Positions 43,310 to 52,119 of a stretch of DNA of 64,000 nt are shown here, piece after piece. The DNA comes from Caldilineaceae bacterium. Its GTDB lineage: Bacteria; Chloroflexota; Anaerolineae; Caldilineales; Caldilineaceae. Both the position numbers and the translations under genes were made by a program. The notes beneath the pieces are model-generated. The model was not told the DNA's origin and made no database searches. It was given only the letters and a program-made list of their open reading frames with translations. The stretch spans positions 62,001-126,000 of the forward strand of contig JAJDTL010000041.1 of the NCBI GenBank assembly GCA_022827195.1. Direction: 5' to 3'. Each line of letters starts with the position of its first letter. Within the stretch, counting starts at the first letter, position 1.

Positions 43310-45013
43310 CTATTCATCTTTGATTGATTCCCTTTGCTGGGCCCCATCTGCGGTTGGGACGCCCTGGACGCCCGAATCTTCGGTCTCAGCGGCGGATTCC
43401 GAGTCGTTGGTCGCGTCTGCCTCGAAAACAGGTTCAGCAGAGGCTTCAGGCTCGTCGGTCGAATCCGCCCCGGCTGCCGGTTCTGCGGGGGCTTCGGGCT
43501 CGTTGGTCGCGTCTGCCTCGACCAAAGGTTCAGCAGAGGATTCAGGCTCGTCGGTCGAATCTGCCCCGGCTGCTGGTTCTGCGGGGGCTTCAGGTTCGTC
43601 CGTTGAATCTGCCTCAGCCGCATTCGCGGGGGAGGGTTCCGGCTCTTGAGTGGTGGCCGAGGTGGCTTCAGGATCGGTCTGAAATTCGGGCTCCGTAACA
43701 GCTTCGGAGGTGGCATCCGGTTCGCCGTCGGATTCCGCCTCAGCTACGGTTGCTGCGGGGGCTTCCGGCCCTTCCGAGGCGTCCCCGCCTTCCTTGGCAG
43801 ATGCCGCAGCAGCGAAGTTCTCAGCTTCGGACTCCAGCAATGCCTGCCCTACGACCTCATCTGCCTGCCGCCGGCTCAAACCGATGCGTTGCCGGTCGGG
43901 ATGGATGCGCAGAATCTTGACCGGGACGCGGTCGCCGCTGCTGACCATTTTCAGGGGTTCGGCGACCGTAATGTCGGCCAGCTCGCTGATGTGAATCAGC
44001 CCTTCGATACCGGGTTCCAGTTGGGCGAAGGCGCCGAAATCGATGACGCGCGTGATGGTGACCAGGATTGTTTCGTTCAGCTTGTAGCGTTCTTCGATGC
44101 TTTCCCAGGGATTGGACAGCAGCCGTTTGCGGCTGAGCGCGATGCGGCTGCGTTCCGGGTCGAGGCGCAGGATTTCGACCTGGATGCGTTCGCCGACTCG
44201 CAGCACGTCGCGGGGGTGGCTGACCGGGGTCCAGCCGATTTCGCTGACGTGGAGAAGGCCGTCGGCGCCGCCGATATCGACGAAGGCGCCGAACGGACGC
44301 AGGCTGCGCACCTCGCCTTCGATGACTGCGCCTACCGTAAGTTCCTCGAACAGCTGTGCTTTGCGGCTGGCCCGGTATTCGCGTTCGGCCAGGCGGTAGG
44401 AGAGCACAAGCCGCCGCCGCTGCCGTTCCACTTCGATGACTTTGACCGGCAGTTCCTGTCCGACAATAAGCTGAAGCCGCTCATTGCGCTGTTCTTCGTT
44501 CATATTGCGCGGCAGACCGACGACATGCGAAGCGGGAATAAAGCCTCGCAAGTGGTCGAAGTCGGCCAGGAGACCGCCCTTATTGAAGCCGACGACCTTG
44601 CGGACTGTGATTTCACCGCTCTCGAGCATTGATTCGGCGACAAGCCAGTCTTTCTTTTGCAAGGCGTCGGCGATGCTCAGCACGAGCATGCCTTCGTTTG
44701 TCGTGAGTTTGCTAACGACCACGGGCACGGTTTCACCCTCAAGCATTGTGTCCACATATTCGGGTTCGAGCCGGTTCAAGTCCGACTGTGGCACAATGCC
44801 ATCGCGCTTGGCGCCAATGTTCACCAGCAGTTCGTTCGGGCGTACTTCGACGACAATGCCTTCCCGAAGATCACCGCGCTCAGGAAGGCTAAGGTCTTCT
44901 TCTTCGGCCAGATACTGTTCAAAGAGCATCTCATCGGACTGCTGCTCTTCACCGGCATCCTCACCGGTTTGAACTTCAGCTTCGTCGCCAATCTGATTTG
45001 ACTCTTGCATCAT
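43310..45013 (-). CDS. rpsA: 30S ribosomal protein S1 with acidic repeat tail
   Basis: This 567-residue protein has four S1/OB RNA-binding domains (about 47-116, 131-206, 228-296 and 312-382); domain 3 (FGAFVDIGGADGLLHVSE) and 4 (FGAFAQLEPGIEGLIHISE) are the most canonical. The start at 45013 is the first of two ATGs behind AGGTGG; the open frame runs 27 codons further. Residues 385-567 are disordered, Glu/Ala/Pro rich and contain four 16-residue repeats at the DNA 43415-43606. It binds mRNA on the 30S subunit. The strong promoter is at 45103-45131. It leads rpsU and infA. Confidence 0.93.
   Translation of the reverse strand: MMQESNQIGDEAEVQTGEDAGEEQQSDEMLFEQYLAEEEDLSLPERGDLREGIVVEVRPNELLVNIGAKRDGIVPQSDLNRLEPEYVDTMLEGETVPVVVSKLTTNEGMLVLSIADALQKKDWLVAESMLESGEITVRKVVGFNKGGLLADFDHLRGFIPASHVVGLPRNMNEEQRNERLQLIVGQELPVKVIEVERQRRRLVLSYRLAEREYRASRKAQLFEELTVGAVIEGEVRSLRPFGAFVDIGGADGLLHVSEIGWTPVSHPRDVLRVGERIQVEILRLDPERSRIALSRKRLLSNPWESIEERYKLNETILVTITRVIDFGAFAQLEPGIEGLIHISELADITVAEPLKMVSSGDRVPVKILRIHPDRQRIGLSRRQADEVVGQALLESEAENFAAAASAKEGGDASEGPEAPAATVAEAESDGEPDATSEAVTEPEFQTDPEATSATTQEPEPSPANAAEADSTDEPEAPAEPAAGADSTDEPESSAEPLVEADATNEPEAPAEPAAGADSTDEPEASAEPVFEADATNDSESAAETEDSGVQGVPTADGAQQRESIKDE
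43415..43606 (-). repeat. 48-bp coding tandem repeat x4 in rpsA tail
   Basis: Four 16-residue units follow each other: STDEPEAPAEPAAGAD, STDEPESSAEPLVEAD, ATNEPEAPAEPAAGAD and STDEPEASAEPVFEAD. Units 1 and 3 are more alike, as are 2 and 4, so a 96-bp pair has been duplicated. Such an array is prone to copy-number change. Confidence 0.9.
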
Positions 45014-45102
45014 CGCATTGTCCACCTGTAGGTTGGAGATAGGAATGCAGCAGAACACGGCAGGCCGCACGGTGCAGACCTGAGCAAAAAGCATATTTAA
45101 TC

Positions 45103-45131
45103 ATTATAGCGACCTATTTTGGTACAGTCAA
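45103..45131 (-). promoter_or_regulatory. strong sigma70-type promoter for rpsA
   Basis: On the minus strand TTGACT (45131-45126) and a perfect TATAAT (45108-45103) are separated by exactly 17 bp. It is the best promoter in the window and gives a leader of about 80 nt to the ATG at 45013. Confidence 0.85.
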
Positions 45132-45132
45132 G

Positions 45133-45148
45133 GGGGGAAATTTCCCCC
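45133..45148. promoter_or_regulatory. 16-bp perfect palindrome upstream of the rpsA -35 box
   Basis: GGGGGAAATTTCCCCC is a loop-less palindrome ending 2 bp from the -35 box. Its position suits an activator or repressor site. It could also be the remains of a terminator for the operon ending at 45214. Confidence 0.5.
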
Positions 45149-45213
45149 TTTGTACAGGTTTTTCGTTGGAAGAGCGCGCGGAATCGGGAGAAGAGTGCCG
45201 TGGGACGGGGAGA

Positions 45214-46869
45214 TCATGTCTGCTTTGCATCGCTCCGTCCAGCATGCGATTCTCCGTTTGCGGACTCATTGCGGTCCTGCAGCCGGGAAAGCGCGCCGCG
45301 AATCTGGGTCCAGGCCCGTTTCAGGAGGGGGACGGCGTCTGCATTTGTGCTGCGGCGGGCGAATTCAACGCGCACGAATGCGGCGGTCAGCCGGGCAACG
45401 GCCTCTTCATCTTCGATATCGATCTCGTTGTCGAGGCGGGCCTGGAAGCGGTGGGGCGTCTCACCGGGGCGCCGGCGGAGGCCGTGCTCGGCCGCGTTTT
45501 CCAGGGTGGAGCGGTAGAAGTATTTTACTTGCTCATCGGGAGGCAGGCGGCCAAGGGTAAGGTCATCCAGCCAGCGGCGCAGGCGCGAGCGTCCAGGTCT
45601 GCTCTTGTCCGGGGTCGCCGGCTGCAACGCACGTGAGCGCCATTCGTTGAAGGCCGCGCCGATCTGTTGCCAGCCGCGCAAGAAGTGGCGCAACCAGGCC
45701 AGCAACAGATGAAAGTTTACGCCCCGCCCCTGGAGGTAGATGTACGTGGCGTAGCCGAGCAGGAGGGCCATGATGACCCAGAAGATCGTGCCTCCCAGCC
45801 AGGGCGGCGCCTCGGGGGGTTGGGCTTGGTCCAGCTGGGGTGGTTCGATTTGGGGTGGCGGGGGCGGAGTCTCTTCGGCGGGCTCCTCGCCTTCGCCAAA
45901 GAGAAGAGATATCAGCCCGATCAGCAGTCCCAGTATCATGAAAACAAAGGTGGACAGTGCCCGGAACAGGAGACCAAGCAACTGCGCCAGCCGGAACGTC
46001 CCGCCCAGCGGCATAAGGAACGCGACAGCGGCTACGACAAGCAGCAGGCCGAATGCGTAGAACGGCCAGTTGCGCGTGATCGAGGCTTCGCTGGGCAGCT
46101 TTGCCAGTTTCCAGCGGGCTCTTAAGGAGGCGAGATGTCCGAAGGTCAGCAGAAGGAGGCCAAGCAGAAAGTAGACGATGGCTGCGCCGATGACACCTCC
46201 TGCGATTTCCTGGCGCACAAGTGCGAAGAAACCGTTGGCGCCCATGCCGACCTGGCTGGCTGCGGTCAGCAGGATGAGGACCATTCCTCCCATCGCCCAG
46301 CGTTCGCTGAAACGGCGGACGAGGGCGCGACGGTCGCTCTGGATGCGATGATCGTCGCCGCTGACCGGTCTGGAGGCAGCCTCCAGGTCGATCAGTTCAT
46401 CCGCCTGCAACCCCATCGCCAGGAAATCGTTGGTCACCAGAATGGCCATACCCCATGCGATCAGGATGAGGAATGCATTGACGACGAAGTGCAGCGTCAG
46501 AACGACGCCGAATGGCTGCAGGAACAGCGAGGCCAGGTCGGGAAAGCCCTCGACCGAGGCCCAAAGCGCGACGCGGGCGAAAGAGAGAATCAGCCCGAGT
46601 TCGGCCAGCCGGAATGAAAAGGTTCGCCGCTGCCGCTGAGACGGTTGCACTAGAATCGTGGTCGTGTAGCCGCCGATGAGGGCCGAGCCGATAGAAGTGA
46701 TGCGGAGGATGACGATATAGGCGGGTGGGAGGCCGGGCGCGATGTGTTGGATGAATGAGGTCATCGCCACGAGGATGCAGCCGACCAGCGCCGCGATAAT
46801 GGCGGGACGCAGCAGCGAATCCTGCCAGGCATGGTCGAAGGTTGATGTCGGGCCGTTTGTCTGTGTCAT
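45214..46869 (-). CDS. multi-pass membrane protein with DUF4129 domain
   Basis: This 551-residue protein has about nine to ten hydrophobic segments (residues about 20-400), a Pro-rich loop with PPPPP, a late membrane helix, and a C-terminal DUF4129 domain ('VKYFYRSTLENAAEHGLRRR' then PGETPHRFQARL). I start it at ATG 46869, whose ATGA overlaps the stop of the DUF58 gene; the frame is open much further upstream in shadow. DUF4129 often accompanies MoxR and DUF58 proteins, or is fused to transglutaminase domains. It probably sits in a MoxR-dependent envelope complex. Function is not known. Confidence 0.85.
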   Translation of the reverse strand: MTQTNGPTSTFDHAWQDSLLRPAIIAALVGCILVAMTSFIQHIAPGLPPAYIVILRITSIGSALIGGYTTTILVQPSQRQRRTFSFRLAELGLILSFARVALWASVEGFPDLASLFLQPFGVVLTLHFVVNAFLILIAWGMAILVTNDFLAMGLQADELIDLEAASRPVSGDDHRIQSDRRALVRRFSERWAMGGMVLILLTAASQVGMGANGFFALVRQEIAGGVIGAAIVYFLLGLLLLTFGHLASLRARWKLAKLPSEASITRNWPFYAFGLLLVVAAVAFLMPLGGTFRLAQLLGLLFRALSTFVFMILGLLIGLISLLFGEGEEPAEETPPPPPQIEPPQLDQAQPPEAPPWLGGTIFWVIMALLLGYATYIYLQGRGVNFHLLLAWLRHFLRGWQQIGAAFNEWRSRALQPATPDKSRPGRSRLRRWLDDLTLGRLPPDEQVKYFYRSTLENAAEHGLRRRPGETPHRFQARLDNEIDIEDEEAVARLTAAFVRVEFARRSTNADAVPLLKRAWTQIRGALSRLQDRNESANGESHAGRSDAKQT

Positions 46870-48155
46870 CCTTCGTGAGGCTGCTTTTGCAGGCTGAGCA
46901 AGTCCGATTCCCAGACGACCTGATGGGCGGTGACGCCGAGTGCGTCCGCCTGCTTCTGGACGCGATTGAATTGCGGTTGGAGCGTGCAAACAAGGGCGAA
47001 GACGTTGAGCCCGCGTCGATACATACCATGGAGGACCCAGATTAAGTCTTCGGTCAGGCGGGGCGTGACGACCAGCAGGGTCGAGCCCCATCCGAGGTGC
47101 GCGACGCGGTGAGGGAGCCAGGTAGACAATGCGATTGGGGAGCTCGGTTCCGCGGCCGACAAGGTCGCTTGGCTCGGACTCGCTGACGCGCCGTTGCGGC
47201 GGGGCGGCGGGTCCGGCTCCGACTTGCGCATATCGCGCAGCTGGATGCGTGCCAGAATCTCGAGGATTCCCATCAGATGACCGCGCCCGCTGCGGGCGGG
47301 AACGGCAAGGACTTCGACGCCGGAATGGGGGTCTTCTCCGTTGCTGATGAATCCGACTTCCTGCCGCTGGTCGGCGACATGGCTGGCGAGGGACGCGGCC
47401 AGGACGATGGCCCATTCGCTGCCGCTGTACTCCTCGCGGTAGGGGAATCCGCTGCGGTCCAGGTCGAGCACAACCGTGGAGTTGAGGGCCATCGAGGGTT
47501 GGTATTTTTTGACAAGCAGAGCGTCTTCATGTGCGCTGGCGCGCCAGTGGATGTGGCGCATGCTGTCGCCGGTTGCGTAGGGACGCACGCCGGACATGCG
47601 AGTTGGGTCCTGGAAGAGACGTTGCGGGCTGCGCATGTCGCCGAAAGGCAGGAGGCTGGGCAGCCCCAGGTCGGCAAGAGAGTAGACTTTCGGGTAGACA
47701 GTCAAGAAATGCGGGTCAGTTTCTTGCCAGGAGGACTCGGCGAATCCAAACAGGTCGCCGGTGTGGAGACTGAGTGGTCCGATTTCATAGTAGCCGCGGC
47801 GGTGGCAGTGGAGCTGGAATCGGCGCTGGGTCAGGGATCGTCCCCCGACGCTGATCACGGTTGTGTAATGCTCGACTGCTTTGAGGTCGATGGGGATGTT
47901 TTCGCTGAGCCGCAGCCAGGGGATTGGCAGGCGGCTGAGGTTGTGGAAGTTGATGTCGCTGCGGATAGATTCGCCGGCAAAGGCCTTGGCCGGCATGCGC
48001 CGTGAGATCGTCAGGTTGCGCAGGCTGCGCCCCGTCCACCAGTGGCTGATCAGCCAAACGCCGCCTACGACGTAGAACAGGTAGTAGATCCAATCGAGCC
48101 TCAAGAAAACCGCGAGTAGAAAGAGGAATAGCAGGAGGAAGAAGAGGTCGAACAA
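46866..48155 (-). CDS. DUF58 domain protein of a MoxR operon
   Basis: This 429-residue protein has two N-terminal membrane helices (about 1-45), then a beta-rich part and the DUF58 core with GVRPYATGDSMRHIHWRASA (about 200-219) and the following VLDLD strand of a vWA-like fold. Its stop overlaps the next start (ATGA). DUF58 proteins are predicted partners and possibly substrates of MoxR ATPases in metal insertion or complex assembly at the membrane. The start is 5 bp from the end of moxR. Confidence 0.92.
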   Translation of the reverse strand: MFDLFFLLLFLFLLAVFLRLDWIYYLFYVVGGVWLISHWWTGRSLRNLTISRRMPAKAFAGESIRSDINFHNLSRLPIPWLRLSENIPIDLKAVEHYTTVISVGGRSLTQRRFQLHCHRRGYYEIGPLSLHTGDLFGFAESSWQETDPHFLTVYPKVYSLADLGLPSLLPFGDMRSPQRLFQDPTRMSGVRPYATGDSMRHIHWRASAHEDALLVKKYQPSMALNSTVVLDLDRSGFPYREEYSGSEWAIVLAASLASHVADQRQEVGFISNGEDPHSGVEVLAVPARSGRGHLMGILEILARIQLRDMRKSEPDPPPRRNGASASPSQATLSAAEPSSPIALSTWLPHRVAHLGWGSTLLVVTPRLTEDLIWVLHGMYRRGLNVFALVCTLQPQFNRVQKQADALGVTAHQVVWESDLLSLQKQPHEG

Positions 48156-48159
48156 TCGT

Positions 48160-49149
48160 CTACTCCGGCACTGCGGCGGATGGGGGGCGTGGTGTCATCT
48201 CTTCTATCTCGTCACCCAGTTTGAGGGAGGTCTCCTCCAGTAGTTCGGTGATGATCTGCTCGGCCGATCGTCCGCGCAGGGCCGCGTCGGACCGCACGAT
48301 GCAGCGATGCGGCAGCGCCAGCGGAGCAAGGGCCTGAACGTCATCCGGCAGTGCGTAATCGCGGCCGCGCAGGGCTGCCCTGGCCTGCGCGCCGCGGTAG
48401 AGTGCCAGGGACCCGCGCGGGCTGGCGCCGAGCGCGAGGTCTGCGTGATTTCGGGTCGCCTGGACGAGTGCGACGATATAGTCACGGATGCTTTCGGCGA
48501 CGGTTATGTTCCAGATCTGTTCGGACAGTTCTGGCAACTTGTGCCCGTCCACGATCGCGGTGAGGTTTTCGATAGGATGGCGGTGTCCGAGATTGATCAG
48601 CATCTCTGACTCTTCGCCGTCCGTCAGATAGCCGAGACTGAGTTTGAAGAGGAAGCGGTCAAGCTGGGCTTCGGGCAGGGGGAAGGTACCCTCATACTCG
48701 ACTGGATTCTGGGTGGCGATGACCATGAAAGGGCGAGGCAGGGGGCGGGTGACGCCGTCGGCGGTTATCTGCTGCTCGCCCATGCATTCCAGCAGCGCGG
48801 CTTGTGTACGCGGGGTAGCGCGGTTGATCTCGTCGGCGAGGAGGATGTGGGTGAAGGCGGGGCCGGCGATGAACTGGAACCGGCGCGTCTCCTGGTTGAA
48901 GATGCTGGTGCCCGTGATGTCGCTGGGTAGCAGGTCCGGCGTGCACTGCAGGCGGCGGAAATCGACGCCGAGGCTTACGGCAAGCGCGCGCGCCATCATC
49001 GTTTTGCCGACGCCGGGCACGTCTTCGAGCAGGACATGACCCTCGCACAGCAAAGCGATCAACAGGTTCTCGATCACCTCTTCTTTGCCGACGATTACGC
49101 CGCCCACGTTTTCAAGGACGCCGCGCGTGAAATCCTGTGCGTTTTGCAT
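48160..49149 (-). CDS. MoxR family AAA+ ATPase
   Basis: This 329-residue ATPase has Walker A in EDVPGVGKT, Walker B HILLADEINRA, sensor 1 VIATQNPVEYEG, the arginine-bearing PEAQLDRF segment and the C-terminal lid with ASPRGSLAL. ATG 49149 has AAGGA 6 bp upstream; the open frame reaches 49443 through repeats, so it is shorter than the longest frame. MoxR proteins act as chaperones maturing partner complexes. It leads the operon with DUF58 and DUF4129. Confidence 0.95.
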   Translation of the reverse strand: MQNAQDFTRGVLENVGGVIVGKEEVIENLLIALLCEGHVLLEDVPGVGKTMMARALAVSLGVDFRRLQCTPDLLPSDITGTSIFNQETRRFQFIAGPAFTHILLADEINRATPRTQAALLECMGEQQITADGVTRPLPRPFMVIATQNPVEYEGTFPLPEAQLDRFLFKLSLGYLTDGEESEMLINLGHRHPIENLTAIVDGHKLPELSEQIWNITVAESIRDYIVALVQATRNHADLALGASPRGSLALYRGAQARAALRGRDYALPDDVQALAPLALPHRCIVRSDAALRGRSAEQIITELLEETSLKLGDEIEEMTPRPPSAAVPE

Positions 49150-49290
49150 GCAGTTCCTTTGCTGGTGAACCGGGGCGGGCACCTCAGCCCCACCTCCATC
49201 CGGCGAAGAGACTGTGGGTTTTCGCCGGACTGGATTCGAGCCAACAATGTCCAATCCGGTCGTGCAATCCAGACGGGCAGACGGTGCGCC

Positions 49291-49341
49291 GGCCAATTGT
49301 GTGCGCTGGTCTATTGTGTGCGCTGGCCAATTGTGTGCGCC
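49291..49341. repeat. 17-bp tandem array x3 upstream of moxR
   Basis: GGCCAATTGTGTGCGCT, GGTCTATTGTGTGCGCT and GGCCAATTGTGTGCGCC are head to tail. They lie about 145 bp upstream of moxR and about 90 bp before the tRNA promoter, within the otherwise featureless gap 49150-49431. They could be operator sites. Confidence 0.7.
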
Positions 49342-49431
49342 GATTGTAACCCATTTTCGCGGCCAGGGCGAACCGTTTGGGGCGAGGCCGCGTGCCGGTG
49401 TAATCGGGGGCGACAGAATCCGGTGAAATCT

Positions 49432-49460
49432 TTGACCAGACAACGGCTCTGTGCTATCGT
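49432..49460 (+). promoter_or_regulatory. promoter for tRNA-Arg
   Basis: TTGACC (49432-49437) and TATCGT (49455-49460) are 17 bp apart, 25 bp before the tRNA 5' end. Confidence 0.6.
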
Positions 49461-49485
49461 CATCATCCGAAGGTTACGGTTGTTT

Positions 49486-49558
49486 GCCCCCGTAGCTCAG
49501 AGGATAGAGCAGAGGTTTCCTAAACCTTTGGCCGTAGGTTCGACTCCTACCGGGGGCG
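49486..49558 (+). tRNA. tRNA-Arg (anticodon CCU)
   Basis: A full cloverleaf is visible: acceptor GCCCCCG/CGGGGGC, D stem GCTC/GAGC, anticodon stem GAGGT/ACCTT with loop TTCCTAA (anticodon at 49519-49521 read as CCU), 5-nt variable loop and T arm GTAGG-TTCGACT-CCTAC. The discriminator is G and the 3' CCA is not encoded. It decodes AGG. Confidence 0.97.
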
Positions 49559-49659
49559 CACATCAGGGGTCTTCCACAGACCGACAAGCAGAATTGTGAG
49601 GAGAAACGGCCTCCCTCCTCACCTTCTTCCGTTGTATTGCAATTCAAAAGAAAGACAGG

Positions 49660-51138
49660 TCAGGTCTGCGTTGTGAGCGGGTAGAGGTCCCGGCCGAGGC
49701 GGTGGAATGGAAGGTCGCTCAGCCTGTGGACGCTTGGCTCGGCTACGAGGTATATCGCGCCCGCCCATGACTCGAAACCGGCGCGAAAGTGGCCGCTTGA
49801 CTTGACGCTGATATAGCGCATTTGGCGCGGGTCGAGGCCGAGAGTGCGCGCAAACGCGGTATCGAAAGGCTGCTCGCGCAGGCTCACCAGCAGAACGTGG
49901 ATGCCTTCCTGGACGATGTGGGCGGAGGGTCCCATATTGCCGCTCAGGCCGGCGTACATCGGCCCGTCATATTGGAACGCGCCGTCAGACAGCGCGACAA
50001 TCTCCGCGTCCATCGACACTGGCGTACCTTGCAGGGGCGACGATTTCGCGCCGACTTCCAGTTTCAGGCGTGCGCCCACGCCGGCCAAGTGGCATTGCCC
50101 CACGGCTTCGGGGTCGACGATATAGAGAATGCAGGCATCCTGCAAGTCCATCTCGATAAATGTGCGCAAGACGCCGGTGCTGTCGCCCGGTGAGCCGCCG
50201 CCGGGGTTGTCATACATGTCGGCCAGAACAACGGGGAACTGTCCGGAGGCGTGCGCTTTCTCCAGCGCGACCCGTGCGGGCGGCATCTCCAGCTGCCACT
50301 GCTCGCGGCGGGCGTAGATCCATTGGGCCAGCCGGTCGGCGCAAGCCTGGGCAAGGACCAGGTCGTTGTCGGCAACGATGTAAACTGAGGCCCCCATGTC
50401 GGGCACATCGGCCAGGAAGAAGCAGGTGGCGATCGAGCCGCAGACGACGCCTGGCTGGCTTTCGATGCGATGGAGCTCGGCGATGGCGTCGCGCATGGGC
50501 GGGTGAGCGGTTATCTGGTTCAGGCCCCAGACCATGGGAATCTGATGGAGTGCCATGGTCGGGCGGAGGCCTTCGCGGACAATTCGGACCAGCACGTCGG
50601 CGCATTCGCGGCCGCGCGGCGCCATATCGACCTCGGGATAGGTCTCGCGGCCGATCAGGACGTCTGCCATCGACACCATCCGCTGCGAAACATTGGAGTG
50701 AATGTCGAGTTGAGCCAGGACCGGGACATCAGGTCCGACAGTTTCTCGGACCGCGGTGAGGATGTGGCCCTCGGCGTCGGCCAAGCCGTCGGGCGCGTCG
50801 AGATCTCCGACAGCCATCGAGCCGTGCAGTTCGAGCAGGACGCCGTCCAACGGCAGCGCGTCGGCTATTCCTTGCAGCATTTTGCCAAGGATCTCGTCAT
50901 ACAGGGGTCTGGGGGTCGGCGCGCTGGGCTGAGGCGAGGCGAATAGGGTCGGAATCAGATCGAAGCCATGGGCATCCGCGCCGGCGATGAAACCGCCGAT
51001 TGGGGTATTCGTACTTCTGAAGGCGTGCGGGATGGCTTCGCCTTCGAGGAGGAAGCGTTCCTCGTAGCTCCGGCGCGTCGTCTTCACGGGCGTGAAGGTG
51101 CTGCTTTCGTGGCTGATTCCGCCGATGGCAACTCTCAT
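49660..51138 (-). CDS. M81 family metallopeptidase (MlrC-like)
   Basis: This 492-residue protein belongs to the MlrC/microcystinase C family. It opens with 'RVAIGGISHESSTFTPV', has LLELHGSM (His near 105), LAQLDIHSN and ETYPEVDMAPRG, the sites that carry the zinc ligands. MlrC homologues are widespread and most act on unknown small peptides or N-acyl compounds. ATG 51138 is used. It faces the tRNA gene and is followed upstream by an SDR on the same strand. Confidence 0.92.
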   Translation of the reverse strand: MRVAIGGISHESSTFTPVKTTRRSYEERFLLEGEAIPHAFRSTNTPIGGFIAGADAHGFDLIPTLFASPQPSAPTPRPLYDEILGKMLQGIADALPLDGVLLELHGSMAVGDLDAPDGLADAEGHILTAVRETVGPDVPVLAQLDIHSNVSQRMVSMADVLIGRETYPEVDMAPRGRECADVLVRIVREGLRPTMALHQIPMVWGLNQITAHPPMRDAIAELHRIESQPGVVCGSIATCFFLADVPDMGASVYIVADNDLVLAQACADRLAQWIYARREQWQLEMPPARVALEKAHASGQFPVVLADMYDNPGGGSPGDSTGVLRTFIEMDLQDACILYIVDPEAVGQCHLAGVGARLKLEVGAKSSPLQGTPVSMDAEIVALSDGAFQYDGPMYAGLSGNMGPSAHIVQEGIHVLLVSLREQPFDTAFARTLGLDPRQMRYISVKSSGHFRAGFESWAGAIYLVAEPSVHRLSDLPFHRLGRDLYPLTTQT

Positions 51139-51217
51139 GTCAACGCTTGCTCCCTGGCGCTTATCCCTGAGTTCATTTCACATCTCGATTCAATAGGAAT
51201 GGCGGTCTCGGCCCATT

Positions 51218-52015
51218 TCAGTTGTCAGCGGCCGGTTCGGGCAGCACAAGTCCATGGACGAAACCGCCGTCGACGCGCAGAATTGTGCCGGTAACGTAGT
51301 CGGCGTCGTCGCTGCTGAGGTAGGCGGCGGCTTTGCCGATGTCCTCGGGCAGGCCCATCCGCCCCCAGGGGATGCGGCGACCGCCCTCGGCAATGTCCGT
51401 TTCGCTGTAGTGTTTGCGTTCGCCGGGCGTGTCGATCCAGCCGGGGTTGATTACGTTCACATTTATGCGGTCTGCGGCCAGTTCGGCGGCCATGGTGCGG
51501 GCGAGGTGGTTGATGGCCGCTTTGGACATATTGTAGGCGCTGCTGGCGGGGAAGGCGATCTCCTCGTGGATCGAGCTGATGATAACGATCTTGCCGCGGC
51601 TGCGTCCGAGCTGCGGCTGTCTCAGCATCTGCTGCGCGGCCAGCTGGCAGGTGTGGAATACGCCGAACTGCGTGACCTCGAACGTGCGCATCATGTTCTC
51701 CCATTTGGCCTCGACGACAGTCTCGCGCACGGAGACAGCCGCGTTGGCCACGGCTACGTCAACGCGGCCGAACTGTTCGACCGCGGCTTCGAACATGGCT
51801 GCGATGGCGTGGCGGTCGGCTACGTCGGCCTGCCAGACGAGAGCTTCGCCGCCCAGCTGGCGGATCTGATCGGCCGCGCTCTCGGCTTCAGCTTTGTGAG
51901 AGCGGTAGTTCACGACCACATTCGCGCCCTCCTCGGCCAGGCAGAGGGCGATACCGCGCCCGATTCCGAGCGATGCCCCGGTGACCAGGGCAGTCTTTCC
52001 TTCAAAGCGTTTCAT
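51218..52015 (-). CDS. short-chain dehydrogenase/reductase
   Basis: This 265-residue classical SDR has TGASLGIGRGIA (NAD(P) site), VANAAV, the Ser in IISSIHE and Y-N-M-S-K. The end reads VTGTILRVDGGFVHG. Weak similarity to glucose 1-dehydrogenase-type SDRs is seen, but the substrate is open. It stands between the M81 peptidase and the GH32/43-like gene. Confidence 0.9.
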   Translation of the reverse strand: MKRFEGKTALVTGASLGIGRGIALCLAEEGANVVVNYRSHKAEAESAADQIRQLGGEALVWQADVADRHAIAAMFEAAVEQFGRVDVAVANAAVSVRETVVEAKWENMMRTFEVTQFGVFHTCQLAAQQMLRQPQLGRSRGKIVIISSIHEEIAFPASSAYNMSKAAINHLARTMAAELAADRINVNVINPGWIDTPGERKHYSETDIAEGGRRIPWGRMGLPEDIGKAAAYLSSDDADYVTGTILRVDGGFVHGLVLPEPAADN

Positions 52016-52119
52016 TATTCAAGCTCCGTCTTCTTGCATTTGATAGCGCGAAATTTTCTGAGCTCTGTTTCGTCCTCGTTTCGCGACATGGCGGCATTCC
52101 CGGCGAACTGTCGCTTTGT

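Noticed and set aside
43646..44632. A 328-codon plus-strand frame opposite rpsA
   Set aside because: It is a shadow of the S1 domains of rpsA.
49150..49443. N-terminal extension of the MoxR frame
   Set aside because: The extension translates the 17-bp repeats and has no homology; an ATG with AAGGA at 49149 fits the family start.
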